IMG/VR virus record: IMGVR_UViG_3300022841_000005
Coordinates: 1 to 30,887 of that record
Strand: one strand, 5' to 3'
Length of the DNA: 30,887 nucleotides
From: a virus
Shown in pieces: positions 23,619 to 29,043 of this stretch; the first letter of the stretch is position 1; each line of letters begins with the position of its first letter. The notes beneath the pieces are model-generated. The model saw only the letters and a program-made list of their open reading frames with translations. It was not told where the DNA came from and ran no database searches. The position numbers were made by a program, and so were the translations under genes.

Positions 23619-24140
23619 TTAATTAATTATTGTTTTACCTAATTCTTTTTCTGCTTGTTCTTTTGTAATGGTATCTGTAATAGTTGCCCATTTACCGTCT
23701 TTTAATAATAACAACCAATTACCCAGCTCAACTTGTTTAACCCATAATAAATTACCTCTTGATTCAAATTCAAAACCCATTTCCTTGACAGTACATCTTT
23801 TACCATCTTCTAAGCATTTAACTTTAGCACCCTCTTTAAACCCTCTCTTCTTAGCTTCTTTAATTAATACGGTTTCTACTTCTTTGTCGGTGGCTGGTTT
23901 AATCTTATTTATAACAGCTGTCTTTCTTTCTTTTTCCCAAACACCGCTATAAAAACCATAAGATTTAAGGGGATTTAATTCTGTAACATAGAATGTAGCA
24001 ATAATTGTTTTATACCATTTACCAACCTCTAATTCAGTTTCTTTAAACAACTTAGGAAACTCAAATTCAATCATATATTTCCAATCACTACAAGCGTGTT
24101 TATGGGCCTCAATGATAAACTTTTTTCTACTTTCTTTCAT
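23619..24140 (-). CDS. Hypothetical protein (173 aa)
   Basis: 173 residues, Lys/Glu-rich. The middle (GKWYKTIIATFYVTELNPLK, then FYSGVWEKERKT) and the region AKVKCLEDGKRCTVKEMGF suggest two small beta modules; ELGNWLLLLKDGKWATI repeats a similar short-strand style. This is the format of many phage accessory proteins and no enzyme motif is seen. Its leader over 18 nt is identical to that of the DUF3127 gene, suggesting the same translation signal. Role unknown. Confidence 0.6.
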   Translation of the reverse strand: MKESRKKFIIEAHKHACSDWKYMIEFEFPKLFKETELEVGKWYKTIIATFYVTELNPLKSYGFYSGVWEKERKTAVINKIKPATDKEVETVLIKEAKKRGFKEGAKVKCLEDGKRCTVKEMGFEFESRGNLLWVKQVELGNWLLLLKDGKWATITDTITKEQAEKELGKTIIN

Positions 24141-24145
24141 AATTT

Positions 24146-24520
24146 CTATTTATTTTCTAATTCTTTCTCTAAAAATGCTAACGCCCTCCAAGCTACCTTT
24201 GTGATATGTCTTATTCCGTCATCGTCTATTGGCTCGATGCTATGGTCTAACAAATGTCTAGACAATGCGTCTAATTCATCGCCTGACTTTGACCTATCCC
24301 AAGCTAATGTCTTGTCGGGGTTGTGTTGTTGCTGACCCGCAAAGCTACATTGTGCAACAGCCTTAATTGCATTCGGGAAGTATGCCAACACACCCGAAAA
24401 TACTGGGGTTTCTTTTCTCTTACCAATACGTTCTTGGTAGTGCGTACCATCGTTACCGTTTTGCTCAACGATTCGTTGTCTACGTTCTCTAGCTTCTTCT
24501 TCTACGTCTGTAATATTCAT
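24146..24520 (-). CDS. DUF5664 protein (dATP/dGTP diphosphohydrolase-type domain) (124 aa)
   Basis: The conserved order of DUF5664 is visible: VFSGVLAYFPNAIKAVAQCS (about 39-58), QQHNPDKTLAWDRSKSGDEL (about 63-82), LDALSRHLLD, then DDDGIRHITKVAWRALAFLE. In related phage proteins this fold is linked with dATP/dGTP diphosphohydrolases that alter the nucleotide pool. The His, Glu and Asp residues in these motifs could bind metal. Whether this protein is active on dNTPs is not proven. It overlaps or abuts its neighbours closely in the early operon. Confidence 0.75.
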   Translation of the reverse strand: MNITDVEEEARERRQRIVEQNGNDGTHYQERIGKRKETPVFSGVLAYFPNAIKAVAQCSFAGQQQHNPDKTLAWDRSKSGDELDALSRHLLDHSIEPIDDDGIRHITKVAWRALAFLEKELENK

Positions 24521-24522
24521 AA

Positions 24523-25167
24523 TTAAAAGTCTAAATTGTTTTTATGTTCGTTAATTTTAGTTTGCAATTCGTTTGCATACGTCAAAGATAATACTTTTAT
24601 TTCATTAATTGTTAATAATTTTGGTTTACTTTTAGTTCCGATATTTACAACACTTTCAAGCGTTAACTCTTTTACAAAGCTTTTCACGCTTTCAGGTCTA
24701 AAGGCACAAAAAAACAATTTCTCTAATTTAGGGTTTACCGTAAAATAGTGTACGCATTGGTGTATGTATTCCAAAGGTATTTCATTTGATATCAATATCT
24801 CGGTATGTTTCTTACGTGCTAAGCATTTTGTTTCACACGCCGCGGTATGGTCTTCTGTCAAACCGTCAGGACTAATACCTAACAATTCATTATCTTCACT
24901 CTGCAACCATCCGAACGCTTCGAACTTATAACCGCTATAAGTTTCTAAGTACTCTATTGCAAACGGTTCTAAATCATTACCTCTTTGCGTGTGTTCGTTC
25001 TCGAATGAATCGCTAGGCTCGAACTCTTCTAGGTGTTGACTAAGCAAGTCGATAAACAATGTATCTCCTTTTATATGTAATCCTTTCGATGCTGTGCCAC
25101 CAACACGACCCCATTTTAACTCAAACCATTCTAAGCTGGTTTGCTTTACTTCTTTATATGCTATCAT
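24523..25167 (-). CDS. YqaJ-type recombination exonuclease (214 aa)
   Basis: A PD-(D/E)xK enzyme of the YqaJ/lambda exonuclease group: RGNDLEPFAIEYLE (Glu67), LLGISPDGL (Asp101) and CETKC (Glu112, Lys114), followed by YIHQCVHYF (about 134-142), all in the expected order. It would degrade one strand at double-strand ends to load an annealing protein. The partner might be the 178-aa protein encoded two genes upstream (25358-25894), which is not proven to be an annealing protein. The start overlaps the upstream stop (ATGA). 214 residues is normal for the family. Confidence 0.85.
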   Translation of the reverse strand: MIAYKEVKQTSLEWFELKWGRVGGTASKGLHIKGDTLFIDLLSQHLEEFEPSDSFENEHTQRGNDLEPFAIEYLETYSGYKFEAFGWLQSEDNELLGISPDGLTEDHTAACETKCLARKKHTEILISNEIPLEYIHQCVHYFTVNPKLEKLFFCAFRPESVKSFVKELTLESVVNIGTKSKPKLLTINEIKVLSLTYANELQTKINEHKNNLDF

Positions 25168-25358
25168 AATTTATTTATTTCTTGTTTAACTTCTTGCCAA
25201 TACTCTAAGTCAACCCTATCATAAAAATTTAGTATCTCATCTACACAAATCAATGCACATTGTTTAGCACTAGTTTTGCTACCTTGATAACATTCGTTAA
25301 AATCTATGTTGCAATAAAAATTTTCTACTAATTCCTTAGCTTTTTCTTTTGGTGTCAT
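25164..25358 (-). CDS. Small conserved phage protein (64 aa)
   Basis: The sequence pattern MTPKEKAKELVENFYC... AKQCALICVDEIL... LEYWQEVKQEINKL is one that I recognise as a very common small protein of Bacteroidetes phages. It is helical, with no known activity. It overlaps the upstream gene by 1 nt and the exonuclease gene by 4 nt, so expression is linked with recombination genes. Confidence 0.7.
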   Translation of the reverse strand: MTPKEKAKELVENFYCNIDFNECYQGSKTSAKQCALICVDEILNFYDRVDLEYWQEVKQEINKL

Positions 25359-25894
25359 TACTTTAATTCTTTTTTAAGTGATTCTTTAAATGCTACGACA
25401 CTTGGTAAGCTTTTTTCTTCGCTACTAAGCTTATTCCAATTGCTAACAAGTTGTTTTAAATCCCTAGCATCATCTAACAACATTTTAGCTTTTACGTCTG
25501 AAATCTTAGATATTGGACTAATAGGCGAAACCCTGATACCACCCGTAAGTTTACCCATCATCTTTACGTTTTCATCAAAGATTAACTCTAACTTTAATCC
25601 TTTCCAATTACCTATATTTCTACTCGCTGCACCTGAACATTTGTTCTTAATCTTAATAATAGATGCTATTACTTTTCTATTAGTTGAGTTGACAACCATT
25701 GGCTTAACCGCTTCCATAAACTCTAAGAAATAGCCATCTGTTCTATTTCCTGAAACATCAACACCCGTATTATAATATGCGTCTTTTATTGTTAATATAC
25801 ATTTACCCTTTTCGGCTGATATCATATCTACATCAACACCAGCTAAATGGGTTGACTTTCTGTATTTCATACAATCTATATTATTTTCTTTCAT
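25358..25894 (-). CDS. Conserved phage protein beside YqaJ exonuclease; possible ssDNA-binding partner (178 aa)
   Basis: Visible signatures: MKYRKSTHLAGVDVDMIS, CILTIKDAYYNTGVDVSGNR, TDGYFLEFMEAVKPMVVNST, SRNIGNWKGLKLELIFDENV and GGIRVSPISPI. The C-terminal 50 residues form a helical domain with LVSNWNKLSSEEKSLPS. From memory this is a recurrent early protein of Bacteroidetes phages with no proved role. The beta-rich first two thirds may be an OB-like fold. Its neighbourhood (exonuclease, DUF3127) suggests that it binds or anneals DNA, but it does not match RecT, Erf or Sak signatures that I can see. Confidence 0.65.
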   Translation of the reverse strand: MKENNIDCMKYRKSTHLAGVDVDMISAEKGKCILTIKDAYYNTGVDVSGNRTDGYFLEFMEAVKPMVVNSTNRKVIASIIKIKNKCSGAASRNIGNWKGLKLELIFDENVKMMGKLTGGIRVSPISPISKISDVKAKMLLDDARDLKQLVSNWNKLSSEEKSLPSVVAFKESLKKELK

Positions 25895-25994
25895 CTTGTT
25901 TGGTTTTATCTATTCGTTGTTGTGCTTTTTGTATTGATACTTTGTTGTACATTTCTTTGTGTTTAAGAATGTGTTTCGCTTCGTCTAGTCTCAT
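25881..25994 (-). CDS. Small basic helical protein (37 aa)
   Basis: ATG 25994 overlaps the upstream stop (ATGA) and the stop lies 14 nt inside the next gene. The product starts MRLDEAKHILKHKEMYNKVS and ends in KTKQDERK; strongly basic and helical. No family is recognised. Confidence 0.5.
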   Translation of the reverse strand: MRLDEAKHILKHKEMYNKVSIQKAQQRIDKTKQDERK

Positions 25995-26128
25995 AAGTCG
26001 TTATGTTTATAACATTGTTCGCTGCAAAAGTCTTTCCCTTGCTCGATTGGTTGCTCACACTCTAAACAAGTGTTAGTGTTATCGTAATCTTCGTTGTATT
26101 GGTCTAAATCGTTGTCGAATGCTTCCAT
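25991..26128 (-). CDS. Small zinc-ribbon-like protein (45 aa)
   Basis: An acidic start (MEAFDNDLDQYNEDYDNTNT) is followed by CLECEQPI...FCSEQCYKH: CxxC and CxxxC pairs separated by 10 residues, a short zinc-binding knuckle like those of DUF2116-type proteins. It is joined to the next gene by ATGA overlap. Host-interaction or regulatory functions are usual for such early proteins, but none is shown. Confidence 0.6.
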   Translation of the reverse strand: MEAFDNDLDQYNEDYDNTNTCLECEQPIEQGKDFCSEQCYKHNDL

Positions 26129-26129
26129 A

Positions 26130-26270
26130 TTATTTTAATCTAAAGTCTTTGTTTGTGTTGATGTCCTCTTTTAGTTTGATTTCTTTTATCAATCGCTTTG
26201 CATCTTGTTGAGTTTCACACTCAGCAATTAACTCATATTTCTTTTGATATACTTTTGTTTTCTTACTCAT
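26130..26270 (-). CDS. Small hypothetical protein (46 aa)
   Basis: 46 codons from ATG 26270, which overlaps the upstream stop, to TAA ending at 26130, 1 nt before the zinc-ribbon gene. The product starts MSKKTKVYQKKYELIAECET and is Lys-rich with a helix (QDAKRLIKEIKLKED). No family is recognised; tight packing indicates a real gene. Confidence 0.5.
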   Translation of the reverse strand: MSKKTKVYQKKYELIAECETQQDAKRLIKEIKLKEDINTNKDFRLK

Positions 26271-26493
26271 ATTGCTTTAAATAATTACGTGTTAATTCTA
26301 ATTGCTCGTCTGTTGGTGTTTCCCTGTTACCCATATCCATATCAAATTCTACAAATACATCGTGTCTAAAGTCATATATAATACTAAGGTATGCAATGCT
26401 ATCAGAAATAAACAAAGATAGCGTACAACCTTGCTTAATGGGTTCTTGACTATGTAGCAAGAGTCGGAACTCTTTATTTTTTAAATAACTCAT
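26263..26493 (-). CDS. Small hypothetical protein (76 aa)
   Basis: Start ATG 26493 (MSYLKNKEFRLLLHSQEPIK) is chosen because it reduces overlap with the upstream gene to 20 nt; an ATG at 26514 would add seven residues. The middle (CTLSLFISDSIAYLSIIYDF) is hydrophobic and beta-like, the end (PTDEQLELTRNYLKQYE) helical. No family is recognised. The stop overlaps the next gene by 8 nt. Confidence 0.5.
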   Translation of the reverse strand: MSYLKNKEFRLLLHSQEPIKQGCTLSLFISDSIAYLSIIYDFRHDVFVEFDMDMGNRETPTDEQLELTRNYLKQYE

Positions 26494-26644
26494 CGTTTTG
26501 TTTTGCGATTTCATTATAAACTTCTATTTTGCCCTCTGTAACTGCTATTTTAATTTCGGTTTCTAATTGCTGCAACTTAGTTTCTAGCCACCAATTATCG
26601 TTTGAATTTGCGTAGTTTATTAAATCTTCTAATACTTCTTTCAT
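26474..26644 (-). CDS. Small helical early protein (56 aa)
   Basis: 56 residues starting MKEVLEDLINYANSNDNWWL and rich in Glu, Lys and Asn; likely one or two helices. It lies 4 nt after a 20-codon frame and overlaps the next gene by 20 nt. No family is recognised. Confidence 0.45.
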   Translation of the reverse strand: MKEVLEDLINYANSNDNWWLETKLQQLETEIKIAVTEGKIEVYNEIAKQNDELFKK

Positions 26645-26648
26645 AATG

Positions 26649-26711
26649 TTATCTTTTTATACTGTGGATTGCTCTGGCTAATTCTTTTAAAAAATTGTAT
26701 AGTTTTCTCAT
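26649..26711 (-). CDS. Very small basic peptide (20 aa)
   Basis: A 20-codon frame (MRKLYNFLKELARAIHSIKR) lies between two other tiny early genes with gaps of only 4 and 7 nt. The peptide is amphipathic and basic. The regular spacing favours translation, but so short a frame could occur by chance. Confidence 0.3.
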   Translation of the reverse strand: MRKLYNFLKELARAIHSIKR

Positions 26712-26718
26712 AATGTTT

Positions 26719-26841
26719 TTAGTTTGCGGTAATACTACCATCCGAATAATGTAGGCAAATAATACCTGTTTGTAAAATAACCACGTTCGTTACGTGCTTT
26801 GTGTTAAAAATCTTGTTTACTGCTCTTTTAATTAGTTTCAT
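26719..26841 (-). CDS. First gene of the minus-strand operon (40 aa)
   Basis: 40 codons from ATG 26841, starting MKLIKRAVNKIFNTKHVTNV and ending HYSDGSITAN. It is the most promoter-proximal gene: a TATCTTTG box lies 20 nt upstream. Its N-terminus is basic and the rest beta-like. First early genes often act on the host, but no function can be read from the sequence. Confidence 0.5.
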   Translation of the reverse strand: MKLIKRAVNKIFNTKHVTNVVILQTGIICLHYSDGSITAN

Positions 26842-26860
26842 ATCTTTTTTAATTATACAT

Positions 26861-26868
26861 CAAAGATA
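26861..26868 (-). promoter_or_regulatory. Candidate early promoter of the replication operon (-7 box TATCTTTG)
   Basis: On the minus strand TATCTTTG fits the Bacteroidetes -7 consensus TAnnTTTG exactly; transcription would begin near 26854, 13 nt before the first ATG. A clear TTG at -33 is not seen (GTTTC occurs there). The octamer cluster begins about 60 bp upstream, so binding there could control this promoter. Confidence 0.5.
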
Positions 26869-26927
26869 CAACATTATTTTAGTTTTGAAACTACTTTTGT
26901 GATATTTTAACATAACTTTAACATATT

Positions 26928-27214
26928 AGTGTAAAGTAAACTGTAAAGTGTAAAGCGTTTGTAAAGTCGAGTTTACAATTTTTTTTGATGTAACTTATTG
27001 ATTCTCACAGCCTTTAGCTCATATTTGTAAAGTACTTTACACTTTACACCTATATAAATAAATATTTTTATTTTTACTTTTTTTTAAAATTACATTAAAA
27101 AAGTGTAAACTTTACACTCTAAAACTCTGCAACACTAGCTACCATTACAAACAACCCTCAAAACACTTTACACTTTTTTGTAAAGTACTTTACACTTTAC
27201 TTTACACTTTACAA
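26928..27214. repeat. Cluster of about 16 octamers GTGTAAAG / CTTTACAC: candidate origin or operator region
   Basis: The 443-bp divergent gap (26842-27284) has no gene. Sites on the plus strand (some with one or two changes): 26929, 26941, 26948, 26959, 27025, 27103, 27178. Inverted: 26971, 27035, 27042, 27110, 27166, 27188, 27195, 27200, 27207. They form a 17-nt palindrome with C centre (27102-27118), two copies of GTAAAGTACTTTAC (27027-27040, 27180-27193) and a 23-bp direct repeat (27025-27047 and 27178-27200). Between them lie A/T-rich stretches (27050-27100). Iterons with an adjacent AT-rich block suggest a replication origin; a large operator is the alternative. Confidence 0.75.
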
Positions 27215-27284
27215 TAATAGTATATATAATATATTGTTATTAAGTATTATACTATAGTAAGTCTATTATTATTACCTTTACGTT

Positions 27285-27767
27285 ATGAAAACTATGTTAG
27301 AGAAAGTATTTGACGACCACACTAAGTGGATTAATACAACCAAACGCTTTGGATGCTCTAAAGAAGAGGCAGAAGACATAGTGGGAGATATGTATTATAT
27401 TATAGGTAAGATGCTCAACAAAGGTTTAGATATTAGTTATGGCGATAGTGTAAATTATTTCTATATCTATAGAACTCTAAAGACATCTTTTCTACAATTA
27501 AAGAACAGACAAACAAAAGAGAATGCAATATCTTTAGACAATGATTTTGATGTTTACTTAGAATCATCCGAGCCTATAGACTTTGATATAGCTAATAATA
27601 AAGTATTAGATGCCTTAGATAAAATGCATTGGTATGATAAAAAGATATATAATTTAATTCAATATGAATACTCAATCACTAAGCTACATAAAAAGACGGG
27701 TATAAGCTATCATAGTTTATACAATACATATCGAAAAGTTAAACAACAACTAAAAGAATTGTTATAA
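27285..27767 (+). CDS. Sigma-70-family-like transcription factor (160 aa)
   Basis: Two-domain layout of ECF-type sigma factors. Residues 15-75 resemble region 2: RFGCSKEEAEDIVGDMYYII, then VNYFYIYRTLKTSFLQLKNR. Residues 105-158 resemble region 4 with a helix-turn-helix: DKKIYNLIQYEYSITKLHKK, TGISYHSLYNTYRKVKQQL. An acidic linker joins them. It would direct host RNA polymerase, or act as a transcription regulator, possibly at the five late elements of this genome (inference). It is transcribed away from the octamer cluster. A stand-alone HTH regulator is an alternative because region 2 is only weakly conserved. Confidence 0.6.
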   Translation: MKTMLEKVFDDHTKWINTTKRFGCSKEEAEDIVGDMYYIIGKMLNKGLDISYGDSVNYFYIYRTLKTSFLQLKNRQTKENAISLDNDFDVYLESSEPIDFDIANNKVLDALDKMHWYDKKIYNLIQYEYSITKLHKKTGISYHSLYNTYRKVKQQLKELL

Positions 27768-27970
27768 TGAAAAAAACCCTAATATTAATACTTACCTTTT
27801 ATAGTTGCACTACCATAGATGATATCGTGCTTTATTGTGATTGCACCGAAACAATCTATTCCTTAGACACTAAGGCAACCGTAACTAATTTAGATGGGTG
27901 CTATAATGATTTTGAAATACAAGACTTTAAGTACCTAGATGGTAGAATTAAAATAATAAACTGTGAATAA
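27767..27970 (+). CDS. Small lipoprotein (67 aa)
   Basis: MKKTLILILTFYSC is a short lipoprotein signal with lipobox Cys14. The mature part (about 53 residues) has four further cysteines (YCDCTE, GCYND, INCE at the end), which may form disulfides in the periplasm. It overlaps the sigma-like gene by 1 nt, so both are translated together early or middle in infection. An exported early phage lipoprotein could block superinfection or modify the envelope; this is inference only. Confidence 0.6.
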   Translation: MKKTLILILTFYSCTTIDDIVLYCDCTETIYSLDTKATVTNLDGCYNDFEIQDFKYLDGRIKIINCE

Positions 27971-28034
27971 TCTAATCGTGTATTTCGTTTGTGCGATGCT
28001 CGTTTGTATGGTGCTGCTAAAAAAAGAAAAATGA
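27963..28034 (+). CDS. Very small membrane protein (23 aa)
   Basis: A GTG-started frame of 23 codons (NNLIVYFVCAMLVCMVLLKK) with one full hydrophobic segment and a basic end. It overlaps the lipoprotein gene by 8 nt and the next gene by 4 nt (ATGA). Overlap at both ends and the clear membrane segment favour a real gene in spite of its size. Confidence 0.45.
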   Translation: MNNLIVYFVCAMLVCMVLLKKEK

Positions 28035-28162
28035 AACTAGGGAACTTAATTGAATTAATTACAAGATACACGGGTATAAAATGGCTCGTAAAAAAGATAT
28101 GGGGCGATGCTTGTAGATGTGATGAAAGAAAAGATACATTAAATGATATTGAATTATGGTAG
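28031..28162 (+). CDS. Conserved small phage protein with GD-CxC-DERK motif (43 aa)
   Basis: 43 residues starting MKLGNLIELITRYTGIKWLV and continuing KKIWGDACRCDERKDTLND. The pattern 'ITxxTGIKxxVKxxxGDxCxCDERKxxLN' is one that I recognise as a frequent small protein of Bacteroidetes phages, located near the terminase genes, without known role. Its two Cys residues could bind metal. It overlaps its neighbours on both sides (4 nt and 7 nt). Confidence 0.6.
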   Translation: MKLGNLIELITRYTGIKWLVKKIWGDACRCDERKDTLNDIELW

Positions 28163-28350
28163 ATGATGTAAGATTGTGGGGAGATGTGCGGTCTAAGATA
28201 GTTAACAAGCTATCTAATGAACATTTTAAGATATTGTGTGTGCTTCATTCAAAGTATTTTAATCATCGATATAACGAGCCTTGTACGTGTAATAAAAGAA
28301 TATTAAGAAAATGGATATTAGATTTAGACAACAAACTCCTTGCCAATTAA
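28156..28350 (+). CDS. Conserved small phage protein with CxC motif (64 aa)
   Basis: 64 residues: MVDDVRLWGDVRSKIVNKLS, then FKILCVLHSKYFNHRYNEPC and TCNKRILRKWILDLDNKL. The 'LHSxYFNHxYxxPCxC' pattern is, from memory, recurrent beside terminase genes in Bacteroidetes phages. Cys and His residues suggest a small metal-binding fold. Role unknown. It overlaps the preceding gene by 7 nt. Confidence 0.55.
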   Translation: MVDDVRLWGDVRSKIVNKLSNEHFKILCVLHSKYFNHRYNEPCTCNKRILRKWILDLDNKLLAN

Positions 28351-28394
28351 AGTCAGCTACTAAATTAGGGCGTAGTACAGATGAGTGTTGGTAA
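28311..28394 (+). CDS. Possible very small protein (27 aa)
   Basis: ATG 28311 lies inside the previous gene (40 nt overlap) and the frame continues to TAA 28392-28394, giving a product that ends LGRSTDECW. It fills part of the gap before 28416. Long overlap and small size make this uncertain. Confidence 0.25.
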   Translation: MDIRFRQQTPCQLKSATKLGRSTDECW

Positions 28395-28415
28395 GGGTTT
28401 TAATAAAATATAATT

Positions 28416-28538
28416 ATGAAAAATAAAAAGTTTACAGTTAACGAAAGGTTAGTACTTGTTGAGAAAATGACCTATAAATTAGCATTAGAAGTACAAGCGA
28501 TTGTGAATGCTATTAAAAAAACTAAAGAAGAAATATAA
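28416..28538 (+). CDS. Small basic protein (40 aa)
   Basis: 40 codons after an A/T-rich leader (TAAAATATAATTATG, related to the late element but without its upstream box). The product starts MKNKKFTVNERLVLVEKMTY and ends AIKKTKEEI; helical and basic. No family is recognised. Confidence 0.45.
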   Translation: MKNKKFTVNERLVLVEKMTYKLALEVQAIVNAIKKTKEEI

Positions 28539-28556
28539 CAACTAAATACAAACAAA

Positions 28557-28724
28557 ATGACTAAAGTAATTAAGAAAGATGAACAACTAAACGACCAACA
28601 AAAACAAGCACTAAACATCTTGATTCAAGCGGTTAAAATCGCAACAACTAAAGGGTGTTTCGAGTTAGACGATGCTATAGTAATCGGTTACGCAAAGAAT
28701 ATTGTTGAGAGTCTTTTAAAATAA
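28557..28724 (+). CDS. Small conserved helical protein (55 aa)
   Basis: 55 residues: MTKVIKKDEQLNDQQKQALN, then LIQAVKIATTKGCFELDDAI. The 'QALNxLIQAVxxAxxKGxFxLxxA' pattern occurs in many small proteins of Bacteroidetes and their phages; its function is not known to me. It is the last small gene before the terminase operon, with a late element 13 nt after the stop. Confidence 0.55.
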   Translation: MTKVIKKDEQLNDQQKQALNILIQAVKIATTKGCFELDDAIVIGYAKNIVESLLK

Positions 28725-28737
28725 TCATAGAACTTTA

Positions 28738-28772
28738 ATAAAATATAGTAATATATCTATTATATAACTATA
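28738..28772 (+). promoter_or_regulatory. Bipartite late element, copy 4 (ATAAAA-N14-TATTATATAA, then CTATA)
   Basis: ATAAAA at 28738-28743 and TATTATATAA at 28758-28767, spacing 14. Here the triplet at the usual ATG position is ATA, and the gene start is 34 nt downstream (28804). This copy therefore shows that the element is kept without a start codon, as expected for a promoter and not a ribosome-binding site. Confidence 0.5.
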
Positions 28773-28803
28773 AGGTTTGAATAATCAAGTTTTATCAAAG
28801 ACT

Positions 28804-29043
28804 ATGGAAAACGAAAAGAGAGGTGGTAAAAGAGATAATGCAGGTCGTAAATCAAAGAGCGAAGAGGTGCAAATGATTGAACGACTTACACCTTTAGAGC
28901 CTAAAGCATTTGAAGCGTTAGAGAAAGGAATCGAAAACGGGGATTTTAAATACGTGCAAATGTTTTATAACTACTACGCTGGTAAACCAAAAGAAACGAA
29001 AGACATTTCTATTACGTCTGAACAACCTTTATTCGATTTGTAA
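28804..29043 (+). CDS. Terminase small subunit (79 aa)
   Basis: ATG 28804 is preferred to an upstream TTG at 28777. The start MENEKRGGKRDNAGRKSKSE has the basic 'GG-x-R-x-x-AGRK' signature that opens small terminases of Bacteroidetes phages; helices follow (LTPLEPKAFEALEKGIENGD, then YVQMFYNYYAGKP). It recognises phage DNA and recruits the large subunit, whose ATG follows the stop directly at 29044. 79 residues is short for the family, so it may be only the DNA-binding and oligomerisation core. Confidence 0.7.
   Translation: MENEKRGGKRDNAGRKSKSEEVQMIERLTPLEPKAFEALEKGIENGDFKYVQMFYNYYAGKPKETKDISITSEQPLFDL

Noticed and set aside
25777-26076. Plus-strand frame of 99 codons opposite small early genes
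   Set aside because: Opposite several coupled minus-strand genes; composition is typical of a shadow frame.
27222-27231. Near-match to the late element 10-mer on the minus strand (TATTATATAT)
   Set aside because: The second box is absent at the required 14-nt distance, and the region is a simple A/T run, so it is not counted as a sixth copy.
26842-27284. CRISPR array considered for the repeat-rich intergenic region
   Set aside because: Repeats are octamers in both orientations with irregular short gaps, without uniform repeat-spacer structure.
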